A stretch of DNA of 64,000 nucleotides, from the NCBI RefSeq assembly GCF_022430545.2, contig NZ_CP092488.2:2728001-2792000 (forward strand). Reading direction: 5' to 3'. The stretch comes from Mycobacterium paraterrae (GTDB lineage Bacteria > Actinomycetota > Actinomycetes > Mycobacteriales > Mycobacteriaceae). Shown here piece by piece: positions 1 through 9,397 of the stretch (positions within the stretch are counted from its first letter, which is position 1; the number at the start of each line of letters is the position of its first letter). The notes under the pieces were generated by a model, which saw nothing but the letters and a program-made list of their open reading frames with translations, searched no databases and was not told the DNA's origin. The translations under genes were made by a program, and so were the position numbers.

Positions 1-1518
1 GGTCTTGCCGCAGCCCGGTGGCCCGTACAGCAGGACGCCGCGCGGCGGCTGCACGCCGAGCCGGGCGAAGGTGTCGGGATGCTGCAATGGCCACAACACC
101 GCTTCGGTCAACGCCTGTTTGGTCTCGGCCATGTCGCCGACGTCGTCGAGTGTGATCGAGCCGACCGAGACTTCCACAGCGGCCGAGCGTGACAGCGGCC
201 GGATCACGCTGAGCGCGCCGACCAGATCGGCCTGGGTGAGGGTGGGTGAGTTGCCGTCGGCGCTGGCGCGGGCGGCGGCGCGCAGTGCGGCCTCGCGGAC
301 CAGTGCGGCCAGATCGGCGACGACGAAACCTGGTGTGCGCTCGGCGATTTCATCGAGGTCGAGGCCGTCGGTGGGTACCCGGGCCAGCAGGCTCTGCAGC
401 AGCGCGGCACGGGTGGGTGCATCGGGCAGGCTGAGCACCAGTTCCCGGTCGCAGAGGTCGGGGGCGCGCAATCGCGGGTCGAGGTTCTCTGGCACCGACG
501 ACGTGACGATCACCGCGACACGTTCGGCGGCAACCGCTTTGCGCAGCTCCGAAAGGATCAGCGTCGCAACCGGTTCGGCATCGGCGGGAAGCAACGCGTC
601 GATGTCGGCGATCAGCAGCACTCCGCCGCCGTTGCGCACCTTGGCCACCGACTCGGTGACCCGCTGCAGACGGTCGTCGGCGGCCAGCGCGCCGACCTCG
701 GGACTGTCGAGTTCGACCAGCCGACGTCCCACGCACACCGCCCGCACCAGCGCCGTCTTGCCGACACCGGCAGGTCCCGAAATCAGGACACCCAAATTGG
801 TTGTGGCGCCGAGCGTTTGGAGAAGGTGCGGCTCGTCGAGCGCCAGTTTCAGCCACTCGGTCAACTTGGCCGCCTGAGTGCTGACGCCTTTGAGGTCGCC
901 GACGGTGAGCTGCGGTGCCGGCACGGTGGCCGGTGCTTCGACCGGGCCGGCTACGACACCGTTGCCCCACGTCACCAACGAATTCGGTTGCACACTTACC
1001 GGTCCGGCCGGGTCGACACCGGTGACCGTCAACAGCTCCGACGTCCAGCTGATGCCCACCGCGGAGGCCAGCGCACGCGTCGCGCTCGACGTCGAGGTGC
1101 CCGGCCCCAAGTCCCGGGGCAGTAGCGATACCGCGTCGCCGACGGTCAACACCTTGCCCAGCAACGCCTGGCGCAAGGTCCCCGACGGCAGGGATTGGGA
1201 GGCGAGGGCAGAGCCGCTGAGCGTCACCGACCGCGCGCCGTACACGGTCGCCGCGGTGACGATGACGGCTGCGTCCTCGCTCAGCCCGGCGTTGGACAGC
1301 GTCACGTCGTCGAGTAGCACGGTGCCGACCGGTACCTGCGGGCCGGCCATCCCGGCCACCGCGGTGGTGGTGCGCGAGCCGGTGAGCGACACCGCGTCCC
1401 ACTCCCGAATGCCCAGCGCAGCAATCGCATTGGGATGCAGCCGGACAACCCCTCGCCGAGAGTCGACGGCAGAGGTGTTCAACCGCGCGGTCAGGGTCAG
1501 CCGAGCCGGAGAGGTCAT
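1..1518 (-). CDS. AAA-family (CDC48-like) ATPase, C-terminus cut by window edge
   Basis: Partial gene read leftward; about 505 N-terminal residues are visible and the protein runs off base 1. Translation from the ATG at 1518 begins MTSPARLTLTARLNTSAVDS and matches the M. tuberculosis Rv0435c family (about 730 residues). Residues 1-200 are an N-terminal double-psi-barrel-like region; the first AAA module has Walker A GPAGVGKT near residue 247 and a Walker B-like LLIADIDALL near 303. A second Walker A, GVLLYGPPGCGKT, lies at the window edge (bases 3-40), so there are two AAA modules. The start overlaps the pssA stop as ATGA, so it is probably the last gene of the psd-pssA-ATPase operon. Substrate is unknown; a protein unfoldase role is inferred from the family. 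Confidence 0.93.
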   Translation of the reverse strand, partial: MTSPARLTLTARLNTSAVDSRRGVVRLHPNAIAALGIREWDAVSLTGSRTTTAVAGMAGPQVPVGTVLLDDVTLSNAGLSEDAAVIVTAATVYGARSVTLSGSALASQSLPSGTLRQALLGKVLTVGDAVSLLPRDLGPGTSTSSATRALASAVGISWTSELLTVTGVDPAGPVSVQPNSLVTWGNGVVAGPVEAPATVPAPQLTVGDLKGVSTQAAKLTEWLKLALDEPHLLQTLGATTNLGVLISGPAGVGKTALVRAVCVGRRLVELDSPEVGALAADDRLQRVTESVAKVRNGGGVLLIADIDALLPADAEPVATLILSELRKAVAAERVAVIVTSSVPENLDPRLRAPDLCDRELVLSLPDAPTRAALLQSLLARVPTDGLDLDEIAERTPGFVVADLAALVREAALRAAARASADGNSPTLTQADLVGALSVIRPLSRSAAVEVSVGSITLDDVGDMAETKQALTEAVLWPLQHPDTFARLGVQPPRGVLLYGPPGCGKT

Positions 1519-2378
1519 GTGCGGCCGGTCGGCCGGCGTAGACCAAGCCGTGCGACCGATCGCCGGCTGGGCTGTGCTCGGCGAATCGCGCGCCGGGTCG
1601 CACGCCGCTGCTTGGGCTTTTCACCCCAGGCTTCAGGGTGCGCGGCGAGCCAGTGGTAGCTGCGGACGGAGAACGGGATGTAGCAGAGGTAGGCCGCGAT
1701 CACCACCATGATCAGGATGTAGGGAAACAGGAACGCGGCGGCCGCGACGATGGTCAGCCCGGCCAGCAGCAGCGCGGCCAGGTTCGGCGGCACGGAGACC
1801 GCGTGCATCTTGCGCATCGGGATTCGGCTCACCAGCAGCATGGAGCAGGCCACCATCCAGGCGCAGACAAACCACGGTGACGTCCACCAGCCCGAGCCGA
1901 ACTGCAGCTTGGCGGCCAGCGGGCCGAGCGCGCAGATCGCACCCGCCGGCGCCGGAACGCCGACGAAGAACTCCCGCGCGAACAGCGGCTGGGTGACGTC
2001 ATCGAGTAGTGCATTGAATCTCGCCAGCCGCAACACAATTGAGACCGCGTACAGCATCACCACGACCCAGCCGGCCGGCTGGCCGGGCAACATCGACACG
2101 TACATGACCACCGCCGGGGCCACCCCGAAATTGACGGCGTCGGCCAACGAGTCGATCTCCTCGCCCATCCGCGACTCGGCGTCCAGCGCGCGGGCCACCC
2201 GGCCGTCGAGCCCGTCGAGGATGGCGGCCGCGGCGATCAACGCGATCGCCACATACGCCTGGCCTTCCAGCGCGAACCGGATCGAGGTCAGCCCCGCGCA
2301 GATCGCCAGCACGCTCATCGAGCTGGGCAGGATGCGCAGGGGAACGTTCCGTCTGCCGCGCGGCTTGGTCGTGATCAC
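1515..2378 (-). CDS. pssA: CDP-diacylglycerol-serine O-phosphatidyltransferase
   Basis: A 287-residue membrane enzyme that makes phosphatidylserine from CDP-diacylglycerol and serine. The CDP-alcohol phosphatidyltransferase signature DG-x2-AR-x8-G-x3-D-x3-D is intact at residues 58-80, followed by several hydrophobic segments typical of the family. M. tuberculosis PssA (Rv0436c) is 286 residues. The start is GTG at 2378, overlapping the psd stop (GTGA), and the stop overlaps the next ATPase start, so translation of the three genes is probably coupled. Its product is the substrate of the upstream gene psd. Confidence 0.96.
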   Translation of the reverse strand: MITTKPRGRRNVPLRILPSSMSVLAICAGLTSIRFALEGQAYVAIALIAAAAILDGLDGRVARALDAESRMGEEIDSLADAVNFGVAPAVVMYVSMLPGQPAGWVVVMLYAVSIVLRLARFNALLDDVTQPLFAREFFVGVPAPAGAICALGPLAAKLQFGSGWWTSPWFVCAWMVACSMLLVSRIPMRKMHAVSVPPNLAALLLAGLTIVAAAAFLFPYILIMVVIAAYLCYIPFSVRSYHWLAAHPEAWGEKPKQRRATRRAIRRAQPSRRSVARLGLRRPTGRT

Positions 2379-3088
2379 GGCAACTCGGCCAACACCGTCT
2401 CGCCGGCCACCGCCCGCTGTCCGACGCTGACCGCCAGCCCGGAACCGGCGGGCAGGTAGGTGTCCAGCCGCGACCCGAACCTAATCAGGCCGTAGGTGTC
2501 GCCGATCGAAAGCTTGTCGCCCGTCCGAACATTGCAGACGATGCGCCGGGCCACCAGCCCGGCGATCTGCACGGCCACAATGTCCACCCCGTCGGGGGTA
2601 CGGATCCGCACGCTGTTGCGTTCGTTGCTGTCGCTGGCCACCGGAAGATCGGCCGATCCGAACAGGCCCGGCCGGTGCAGCACGTCGACCACTTCGCCGC
2701 TCACCGGCGCTCGTTGCACGTGCGCGTCGAACACCGACAGGAAAATGCTGACCCGCAGCATCTCGGCGTCGCCCATCTCCAGTTCGGGAGGCGGGGCGGC
2801 CGACTCGATCAGGCACACCTGGCCGTCGGCGGGCGCGACGACAATGCCGGGCCGCGTGGGTGGAACCCGCGGCGGGTGCCGGAAAAAGCCCGCGCACGCG
2901 CCAGCGGCCAGCAGGCCCGTCCGTCGCAGCCAGCGGGAGCGGCGACCGACCAGAGCAAGACCCAGACCGGCCGAAATGAATGGCAGCCCGGCGGGATGCA
3001 CGGGTGGTACGGTCTCCCGCAGCAGCATGAAGATGTGCTGCGGGCTGATCGTCGGGTTCTCGGCCGTCGAGCGGGGACGTCGTGCCAC
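2375..3088 (-). CDS. psd: phosphatidylserine decarboxylase (pyruvoyl enzyme)
   Basis: A 237-residue proenzyme that decarboxylates phosphatidylserine to phosphatidylethanolamine. The short PSD-type architecture is present: an N-terminal membrane segment (about residues 35-68), conserved FLSVFDAHVQRAP near residue 115, and the self-cleavage site FGS (G205-S206), whose serine becomes the pyruvoyl group. Length fits Rv0437c (231). It is first in the operon with pssA. In M. tuberculosis moeA2 lies next upstream; here only 29 bp separate the start from a short-chain dehydrogenase, and moeA2 is absent. Confidence 0.95.
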   Translation of the reverse strand: MARRPRSTAENPTISPQHIFMLLRETVPPVHPAGLPFISAGLGLALVGRRSRWLRRTGLLAAGACAGFFRHPPRVPPTRPGIVVAPADGQVCLIESAAPPPELEMGDAEMLRVSIFLSVFDAHVQRAPVSGEVVDVLHRPGLFGSADLPVASDSNERNSVRIRTPDGVDIVAVQIAGLVARRIVCNVRTGDKLSIGDTYGLIRFGSRLDTYLPAGSGLAVSVGQRAVAGETVLAELP

Positions 3089-3117
3089 GCGGTTATCTTA
3101 CGGAGCCCGAATCGCCG

Positions 3118-4041
3118 TCAGACCGGATACGTGACGCCGGTCAGTTCCTCGGAGACCGCCCACAGCCGTTGCTGCAGGGCCTCGTCATGAGACTGCGCGC
3201 TCGACGACACCAGCTTCGGGTGGCCGCGCATCTCGCCCAACCCGTCGGGTCCGTAGTACTGGGCCCCAACGACGTCCGGGTCGGTAGCGGCGCGCAGCGT
3301 CGGAAGCGCGCCCATCGCCGCGCCCTGGAAGAAGACCGCGCCGGCCACCGTGAACAGCGGCTTCGCCCACCCCGGCACGCTGCGGCCCAGCTCCGTGCTG
3401 GACGCGCCGGGGTGCGCCGCGACGGCAATGGTGTTCTGGTCATGCTGCGCCAATCGTCGCTGCAACTCGTAGGTGAAGAGCAGATTGGCCAACTTCGACT
3501 GGCCGTAGGCGGCGTACCGGTCGTAGCTGTGTTCCCACTGCAGATCGTCGAAGTGGATTGCCGCACGCAGCCGGTGGCCGTTGCTGCTGACGGTCACCAC
3601 CCTCGATCCGCGTACCGGCAGCAGGTTGCCCAGCAGCAGGCCGGTCAGCGCGAAATGGCCCAAATGGTTGGTGCCGAACTGCATCTCGAAGCCGTCGGCG
3701 GTGAGCTGTTTGGGCGTCCACATCACGCCGGCGTTGTTGATCAGCAGGTCGACTCGCGCATACGTCTCGCGTAGCGCGGCCGCGGCGGCGCGCACCGAAT
3801 CCAATGAGCTGAGGTCGAGTTCCTGCAACGTCACGTCGGCACCGGGGTTGGCGGCGACGATGCGTGCCAGCGCCAGGTTGCCCTTCTCCAGGTTGCGCAC
3901 CGCGAGGACGACGTGCGCTCCGGCCTGTGCGAGGGCCGCGGCGGTGTGGTAGCCGAGGCCGGTATTTGCGCCGGTGACAATGGCTACCCGTCCGCGCTGG
4001 TCGGGTATGTCGCCGGTGGTCCACGTGCCCTCGGAACTCAT
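3118..4041 (-). CDS. short-chain dehydrogenase/reductase (Rv0439c-like)
   Basis: A 307-residue classical SDR: the cofactor motif TGANTGLG is at residues 23-30, LLINNAGV is in the middle, and the catalytic YGQSK lies in the second half. The long insertion and C-terminus resemble the retinol/WW-domain oxidoreductase-like SDR group. It matches the position and length of Rv0439c (311). The substrate is not known. A close paralogue lies at 10084-10995, sharing the opening Trp-Thr-Thr/Asp-Ile-Pro-Asp-Gln pattern and the terminal ELTGV-x-YPV. Transcription is divergent from the PH-domain genes. Confidence 0.92.
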   Translation of the reverse strand: MSSEGTWTTGDIPDQRGRVAIVTGANTGLGYHTAAALAQAGAHVVLAVRNLEKGNLALARIVAANPGADVTLQELDLSSLDSVRAAAAALRETYARVDLLINNAGVMWTPKQLTADGFEMQFGTNHLGHFALTGLLLGNLLPVRGSRVVTVSSNGHRLRAAIHFDDLQWEHSYDRYAAYGQSKLANLLFTYELQRRLAQHDQNTIAVAAHPGASSTELGRSVPGWAKPLFTVAGAVFFQGAAMGALPTLRAATDPDVVGAQYYGPDGLGEMRGHPKLVSSSAQSHDEALQQRLWAVSEELTGVTYPV

Positions 4042-4128
4042 CGGGAACGACGATACCCATCAGACTGCGGTGTCGCCGTGTCGGTGCGATTCGTTCTTGC
4101 GGCGGTGGCATCCTCTGAAGGCGTGGAC

Positions 4129-4605
4129 ATGGTTGATCCCGCGCATCTGCCCAGCCGGCGGGCGCCGTTGCGATGGGCGGTCGGTGGCGTCATTCCGTGG
4201 CTGTTGCTGGCCGTTGCTCAGGTCGTCTGGCTGGAATTCGACACGCGAATGCCGTGGCTGCACATCGTGATCGGTGCCGCGACGGCGCTCGGTCTGGTGG
4301 TGTCGACGGCCCTCGTGCCGGTCTGGCGCTACCGCGTGCATCGTTGGGAGCTCGGTCCCCAGGCGGTGTTCACCCGCACCGGATGGCTGGTACAGGAACG
4401 CCGGATCGCGCCGATCTCGCGGGTGCAGACCGTCGATACCTACCGCGGCCCGCTCGATCGGTTGTTCGGACTGGCGAATGTCACGGTCACGACCGCCTCG
4501 TCGTCTGGAGCGGTGCACATCGTGGCGCTTGACAACGACGTCGCCGATCGGCTGGTCGCACAACTGACCGACGTCGCCGCGATCGGCGTCGAGGATGCCA
4601 CGTGA
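4129..4605 (+). CDS. bacterial PH-domain membrane protein (YdbS-like)
   Basis: A 158-residue protein with two hydrophobic segments (about residues 15-60) followed by a bacterial PH domain (bPH_2/YdbS type): WELGPQAVFTRTGWLVQ leading to an ISRVQTVDTYRGPLDRLFGL motif characteristic of the family. The ATG at 4129 was chosen because GAAGG lies seven bases upstream; a GTG six bases earlier is possible. It precedes a larger protein with repeated PH domains by 61 bp, the usual ydbS-ydbT pair. Function is unknown; in other bacteria such pairs are membrane-associated and linked to envelope stress only by inference. Confidence 0.85.
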   Translation: MVDPAHLPSRRAPLRWAVGGVIPWLLLAVAQVVWLEFDTRMPWLHIVIGAATALGLVVSTALVPVWRYRVHRWELGPQAVFTRTGWLVQERRIAPISRVQTVDTYRGPLDRLFGLANVTVTTASSSGAVHIVALDNDVADRLVAQLTDVAAIGVEDAT

Positions 4606-4666
4606 GTTGTGCCGGTGACTCGACCACGCGCCGCAGTAGCGGCGCCAATGTTGAGGAGCGGCACCG

Positions 4667-6142
4667 ATGAACACAGCCGATTGGCAGCGACTGAGTCCCA
4701 GGATGCTGCTCGTCCACCCGGTGTACGAACTGCTGCGCGAACTGCCGTTTTTGATCGGCGCGATCGTGGTCGGCACGACGACCGGCAACCAACTGTGGAC
4801 GGTCGGCGTTGTGGCCTACACCGTCGTGATCGGGGTGGCCCGCTGGGTGACCACCAGTTATCGCATCGACGCCGGCCAACTGCAGCTGCGGACCGGCTTG
4901 CTGCAGCGCAAGGTTTTGTCGTTGCCACTGAACAGGATTCGTTCGGTAAGCAGCGACGCCGGGCTGCTGCACCGGCTGATGGGCCTGGCGGTGGTGCGGG
5001 TGAGCACCGGTCAGGAGGCCAAGGGCGGCAGCGGTTCCGGCGTCTTCGAATTGAACGCCGTCGAGGCCGGCCAGGTGCCACGGTTGAAGGCCATCCTGCT
5101 GGCCGACACGGCCCAGGCCCACGAGGACGAACCCTCCGAAACGTCGGGTGTCTTGGCCCGCTGGCAGCCGGCGTGGCTGCGGTATTCGCCGTTGAGCGTC
5201 TCTGGTCTGCTGTCGCTGGCTGCCGCGGCCGGCGTGGTCTACGAGAGCGGTTTCGTTGGGCCGCTACAACATTCGCGGATCGTCGAGTCGGGAATCGACG
5301 CGGCCCACAAGCTCGGGACGGTGACCGCGGTCGCGGTGATCGGCGGCGTCATCCTGCTGGCGTCGGTGTTGCTCGCGGTGTTGCGGTCGCTGCTCACCTG
5401 GGGGAACCTGGTGCTTGTCCGCCAGGCCGACGTGCTGCACCTGCGGCACGGTCTGCTGCGGTTGCGCGAGCGTTCCTATGACATGAGCAGGCTGCGCGGC
5501 GGCACGCTACGGCAACCGCTGTTGGTGCGGCTATTCGGCGGCGCGCGGTTGGATGCGGTGATGACCGGGGTACACGGGGCCGGTGAGGCGTCGGTGTTGC
5601 TGCCCCCGTGTCCGGCGGCCACCGCGGAGTCGGTGCTGACCGAGTTAATCGGCGATCAAGAGGTGGTGGCCGGGCCGCTGCGTGGCCACGGCCGTCGGGC
5701 CGCGACCCGGCGATGGACCCGTGCACTCGGGTTGCCAGTGCTGGCCGGCATCGGCTTGCTGCTGGCAGCGGCATTGGGCACGAAAGGCACTGTGCCGGTA
5801 TGGGTTTGGCCCGCCTGGATTGCAGTGACGGCATGGTGTGCGCTGCTGGCGGTCGACCGAATCGGCGCGCTCGGGCATCGGGTTGACGACGGCTGGCTGG
5901 TGATGCGGTCGGGCAGTGTCGAGCGGCGCCGCGACTGCATTGCGACGGCGGGCGTGATCAGCTGGACGGTCCGCCAGACGCCGTTTCAGCGCCGGGCCAA
6001 TGTCGCGACGCTGGTGGCGGCCACCGCCGCCGGGGTCAAGCGCTACCCGCTGATCGACGTCCCGGACGACGAGGTGTGGGCGATCGCGGCGCAGGCGTCG
6101 CCGTGGGTGGCCGACAGCATCTGGGCCCGCACAGGTTCCTAG
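4667..6142 (+). CDS. multi-PH-domain membrane protein (YdbT-like)
   Basis: A 491-residue protein with alternating paired membrane helices and bPH_2 domains. Three PH-like cores are visible: after the first helix pair (RTGLLQRKVLSLPLNRIRSV, near residues 78-97), in the middle (RHGLLRLRERSYDMSRL) and near the C-terminus (RSGSVERRRDCIATAGV). The start has GAGGAG nine bases upstream. It forms a pair with the preceding 158-residue gene and probably shares its transcript. The stop overlaps the stop of the convergent helicase gene by 4 bp. No catalytic motif is seen. Confidence 0.85.
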   Translation: MNTADWQRLSPRMLLVHPVYELLRELPFLIGAIVVGTTTGNQLWTVGVVAYTVVIGVARWVTTSYRIDAGQLQLRTGLLQRKVLSLPLNRIRSVSSDAGLLHRLMGLAVVRVSTGQEAKGGSGSGVFELNAVEAGQVPRLKAILLADTAQAHEDEPSETSGVLARWQPAWLRYSPLSVSGLLSLAAAAGVVYESGFVGPLQHSRIVESGIDAAHKLGTVTAVAVIGGVILLASVLLAVLRSLLTWGNLVLVRQADVLHLRHGLLRLRERSYDMSRLRGGTLRQPLLVRLFGGARLDAVMTGVHGAGEASVLLPPCPAATAESVLTELIGDQEVVAGPLRGHGRRAATRRWTRALGLPVLAGIGLLLAAALGTKGTVPVWVWPAWIAVTAWCALLAVDRIGALGHRVDDGWLVMRSGSVERRRDCIATAGVISWTVRQTPFQRRANVATLVAATAAGVKRYPLIDVPDDEVWAIAAQASPWVADSIWARTGS

Positions 6143-7842
6143 GCGGTCAGCCCGCGCACCGCGATGATGCGGGCCGCGAGTTGTTCGCTGGTCGCCGCGG
6201 CAACCGGCGGGCCGCCGCACAGCCGACGAAGTTCGTTGTGAATCCAGCCGTGCGGCTTGCCAAGTCGATAGTGGGCCGCTGACACCAGCGCGTTCAGCTC
6301 GCGACGAAGTTCGCGCAGTTGGCCGTGCCGAGTGACCGGCTCGGCCGTCGCGGCGCTGTCACGGCTACGACGGTCGAACTGCTCTTCTTGCTGGCGCCGC
6401 AACAACTCTCGCATCTGCCCGGCGTCCAGCAGTCCCGGGATGCCGAGGTAATCGGCCTCCTCGTCGCTGCCGGCGGGCGTCGCGGTGCCGAACGACGAGC
6501 CGTCGAAGATCACCTGGTCGAGTTCGGCGTCGGCGCCGAGCGATTCGAACTTGTTGTCGTTCTCCGAGGGCTCGTCCTGGCGCCGTTGCGCCTCGGCCAG
6601 TTCGTCGATCTCTTTCTCTCGATGTGGTTGGCCGAGAACGTGATTGCGCTGTGCCTCCAGCTCGCTGGCCAGCAGGAGCAGGGACGGCACCGACGGCAGG
6701 AAGACGCTCGCGGTCTCACCGGGCCGTCGCGACCGGACGAACCGGCCGATGGCCTGAGCGAAGAACAACGGCGTCGAGGCGCTGGTGGCGTAGACGCCGA
6801 CCGCGAGCCGCGGCACGTCGACACCCTCGGACACCATCCGCACCGCGACCAGCCAGCGGCTATCTGCCGCGGAGAACTGCGCGATGCGCTTCGACGCGCC
6901 CGGATCATCCGACAGCACCACGGTCGGCTCTTCGCCGGTAATCCGTTTCAACAGAACGGCATACGCGCGGGCGGCTTGCTGATCGGATGCGATCACCATG
7001 CCGCCGGCGTCCGGTACCCCGCCGGCGCGCAGCTGCCGAAGCCGGGTGTCGGCCGCGGTGACGACCGCGGGCATCCACTCGCCGGCCGGGTCCAGCGCGG
7101 TACGCCAGGCCCGCGCGGTGTGTTCAGCGCTGGCCGGTTCGCCGAGCCGGGCCGAGTACTCGGCGCCGGCGCTGTCGCGCCACCGCGTCTCACCGGAGTA
7201 GGCCATGAACACCACCGGGCGCACCACGCCGTCGGCGAGTGCGTCGGTGTAGTCGTAGGTGTGGTCGGCTTGCGACCGCAGCACGCCCGCGGCGTCCGGT
7301 TCGTAGCGCACGAAGGGGATCGGTGAGTCGTCGCTGCGGAACGGCGTGCCGGTCAGCGCCAGCCGCCGGGTGGCGTCACCGAACGCTTCCAGGAGGGCGT
7401 CACCCCAACTCTTGGCCTCGCCGCCGTGGTGGATCTCGTCGAAGATGACGAGCGTGCGCCGGCCCTCGGTGCGCACCCGGTGCCGGGTCGGGTGGCTGGC
7501 CACCTGCGCGTAGGTGACGACTACACCGTGATACTCGGCGGAGGTGTGCGCCGCGCTGTTGCTGAACTTGGGATCGAGGGCGATGCCGTCGATCGCGGCG
7601 GCCGAGGCCCACTGCACCTTGAGGTGTTCGGTGGGAACGACGACGGTGATGGCCTCGATGGTGCGGTCCGCCAGCAACTCCCCGGCAATCCGCAGGGCAA
7701 ATGCGGTCTTGCCTGCGCCGGGGGTAGCGACCAGCAGGTAATCGCGCGGTTTGGCGCTCAGATAACGCACCAAGGCTCGACGCTGCCAGCCCCGCAAAGC
7801 CCGGGTGCTGGGCGCTTCAACTGCCCGCACCCGAGACTCCAA
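6139..7842 (-). CDS. superfamily 2 DEAD/DEAH-like helicase
   Basis: A 567-residue protein with helicase motifs in order: Q-like GWQRRAL near residue 18, Walker A ATPGAGKT near 40, motif II DEIH in VIFDEIHH, motif III LTGTPFR, and motifs V and VI in the second RecA-like domain (MVSEGVDVP and QAIGRFVRSRR). The C-terminal 150 residues are charged and hydrophilic and not recognised. The overall layout resembles the restriction-helicase/XPB-like group within SF2. TTG at 7842 is the longest start; a GTG 12 bp downstream is possible. It lies alone between the PH-domain genes and the PPE gene and has no M. tuberculosis counterpart at this place. A DNA repair or defence role is speculative. Confidence 0.88.
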   Translation of the reverse strand: MESRVRAVEAPSTRALRGWQRRALVRYLSAKPRDYLLVATPGAGKTAFALRIAGELLADRTIEAITVVVPTEHLKVQWASAAAIDGIALDPKFSNSAAHTSAEYHGVVVTYAQVASHPTRHRVRTEGRRTLVIFDEIHHGGEAKSWGDALLEAFGDATRRLALTGTPFRSDDSPIPFVRYEPDAAGVLRSQADHTYDYTDALADGVVRPVVFMAYSGETRWRDSAGAEYSARLGEPASAEHTARAWRTALDPAGEWMPAVVTAADTRLRQLRAGGVPDAGGMVIASDQQAARAYAVLLKRITGEEPTVVLSDDPGASKRIAQFSAADSRWLVAVRMVSEGVDVPRLAVGVYATSASTPLFFAQAIGRFVRSRRPGETASVFLPSVPSLLLLASELEAQRNHVLGQPHREKEIDELAEAQRRQDEPSENDNKFESLGADAELDQVIFDGSSFGTATPAGSDEEADYLGIPGLLDAGQMRELLRRQQEEQFDRRSRDSAATAEPVTRHGQLRELRRELNALVSAAHYRLGKPHGWIHNELRRLCGGPPVAAATSEQLAARIIAVRGLTA

Positions 7843-8099
7843 TCTGATCGAGATGCAGTCTAGGGCAAGGACATCGGGCCATGCATCTTCGCAGGGCGGC
7901 GGCGAGTCGTGGCAACAGGCCTAGACATTTCGGCTGTGGGCAACGCAACAAATATCGATCTTGATGGCGAAAGCGCAAGACAATGCGGGGTCGACAGCTC
8001 GCGGTTGCTGTGACCGGCGGCGGCTCGCTCGTGAGCTGCTGGATCGCGTGGTAGCAAGGGTGGCTGTTCTGCTCGCAGCTTGGTTCAGGAGTCATCGAC

Positions 8100-9371
8100 A
8101 TGCACTTCGCGGGTCTGCCGCCAGAGGTCAACTCCGGTCGAATGTACGCCGGCCCCGGCGTGGGGCCGTTGCTGACCGCCGCCTCGGCCTGGGACGAGCT
8201 GGCCAACGAGCTCCACTCGGCGGCGAGCGATTATGAGTCGGTGATTGCGGGCCTCACCAGCGAGCTATGGCAGGGCGTCTCCTCGGAGTCGATGGCAGCC
8301 TCCGCCGCGCCTCAGGTCGAGTGGCTGCGTTCCACCGCGTCGCGGGCGACCCAGGCCAGCACGCAGGCCAAGGCCGCCGCCTCGGCCTACGAGTCGGCCT
8401 ACTCGATGACCGTGCCGCCTACCGCGATCGTGGCCAACCGGGCGCAGCTGCTCACTCTGCAGGCGACGAACGTGCTCGGCCAGAACACCTCGGCGATCGC
8501 GGCCAACGAAGTCGCATACGGCGAAATGTGGGCCCAGGATGTCGCGGCGATGTACGCCTACGCCGGCGCCGCGAAGTCGGCGTCCCAGGTGACGCCCTTC
8601 ACCCAGCCGCAGCAGGCCACGAACCAGGATGGGGTGGCCTCGCAGAGCGCCGCGGCCACCCAGGCCGGCGGCACCGTGGCCGGGAACGCGCAGTCGACGA
8701 TGTCGGCGATACCCAGCGCCCTGCAATCGCTCGAGTCGTCCACCGGGTTGACCGGTTTTTCGGAGTTCTCGAACGTCTACGACCTCGCGTCATTGGGCTC
8801 CGGACTGCTTGGCAACGGCACGGGGTTGATCGGGCTGTCTGGTGCGGCGGGCTTCATCACCAAGACCGAGGACAAGATCACCGCCCCCCTGTTCGATTCG
8901 GACGATCCAGCAAAACCGGCAGCTCCGCCGAAGCCGGGGGCCCACGTGCCCAAAGCAGCGTCTGCGGTGTCGGCCGAGATGGGCGAATCCGGTTCGCTCG
9001 GACGACTCTCGGTGCCGCACGGCTGGACATCGGCGGCCCCGCAGGTTCGGCTCGCCGCCGTGGAGGCGCCGGTGGCCAGCGCCGCTCCGCCGAGCGCCTC
9101 GGGGATGTTCGGTGACATGCCGCTGCTCGGCCAGGCGCCGTTGATGGCGATGCCTGGTCGCGACAGCACGCGCGAGCCGCGCCAGCGAGCCGCAGTGCCG
9201 GGAGTCGTCACTACACGAGAAGCCAAAATCGAAGCTCGACCCGTCGGCGCCGCGGCGCACATGCGTGAGATCGCCGACGTGCTCAGCAAACTCGCCGAAC
9301 TGCGCGACAACGGGGCGTTGACCGAGCACGAGTTCACCGAGCAAAAGCAGCGCCTGCTCGGCGGCCGCTGA
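8100..9371 (+). CDS. PPE-family protein (SVP subfamily) with C-terminal SHOCT-like segment
   Basis: A 423-residue PPE protein. The N-terminal domain (about 180 residues) starts MHFAGLPPEVNS, with Pro-Pro-Glu at 7-9 and the W-x-G turn near residue 57. A glycine-rich middle is followed by LSVPHGW near residues 303-309, the motif of the PPE-SVP subfamily. The last 36 residues, from MREIADVLSKLAELRDNGAL onward with LTEHEFTEQKQRLL, look like a SHOCT domain, unusual in a PPE protein. AGGAG lies eight bases before the ATG. No PE or ESX partner gene is adjacent, so its secretion partner must be encoded elsewhere. It is not in the position or orientation of PPE10 (Rv0442c). Confidence 0.93.
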   Translation: MHFAGLPPEVNSGRMYAGPGVGPLLTAASAWDELANELHSAASDYESVIAGLTSELWQGVSSESMAASAAPQVEWLRSTASRATQASTQAKAAASAYESAYSMTVPPTAIVANRAQLLTLQATNVLGQNTSAIAANEVAYGEMWAQDVAAMYAYAGAAKSASQVTPFTQPQQATNQDGVASQSAAATQAGGTVAGNAQSTMSAIPSALQSLESSTGLTGFSEFSNVYDLASLGSGLLGNGTGLIGLSGAAGFITKTEDKITAPLFDSDDPAKPAAPPKPGAHVPKAASAVSAEMGESGSLGRLSVPHGWTSAAPQVRLAAVEAPVASAAPPSASGMFGDMPLLGQAPLMAMPGRDSTREPRQRAAVPGVVTTREAKIEARPVGAAAHMREIADVLSKLAELRDNGALTEHEFTEQKQRLLGGR

Positions 9372-9397
9372 GCGGCCCAGCCCGTAGCATCAAGGCG

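Noticed and set aside
5..877. Plus-strand frame of 290 codons at the left edge
   Set aside because: It is antisense to the AAA ATPase, whose Walker motifs read clearly on the other strand; Ser/Arg/Ala-rich composition.
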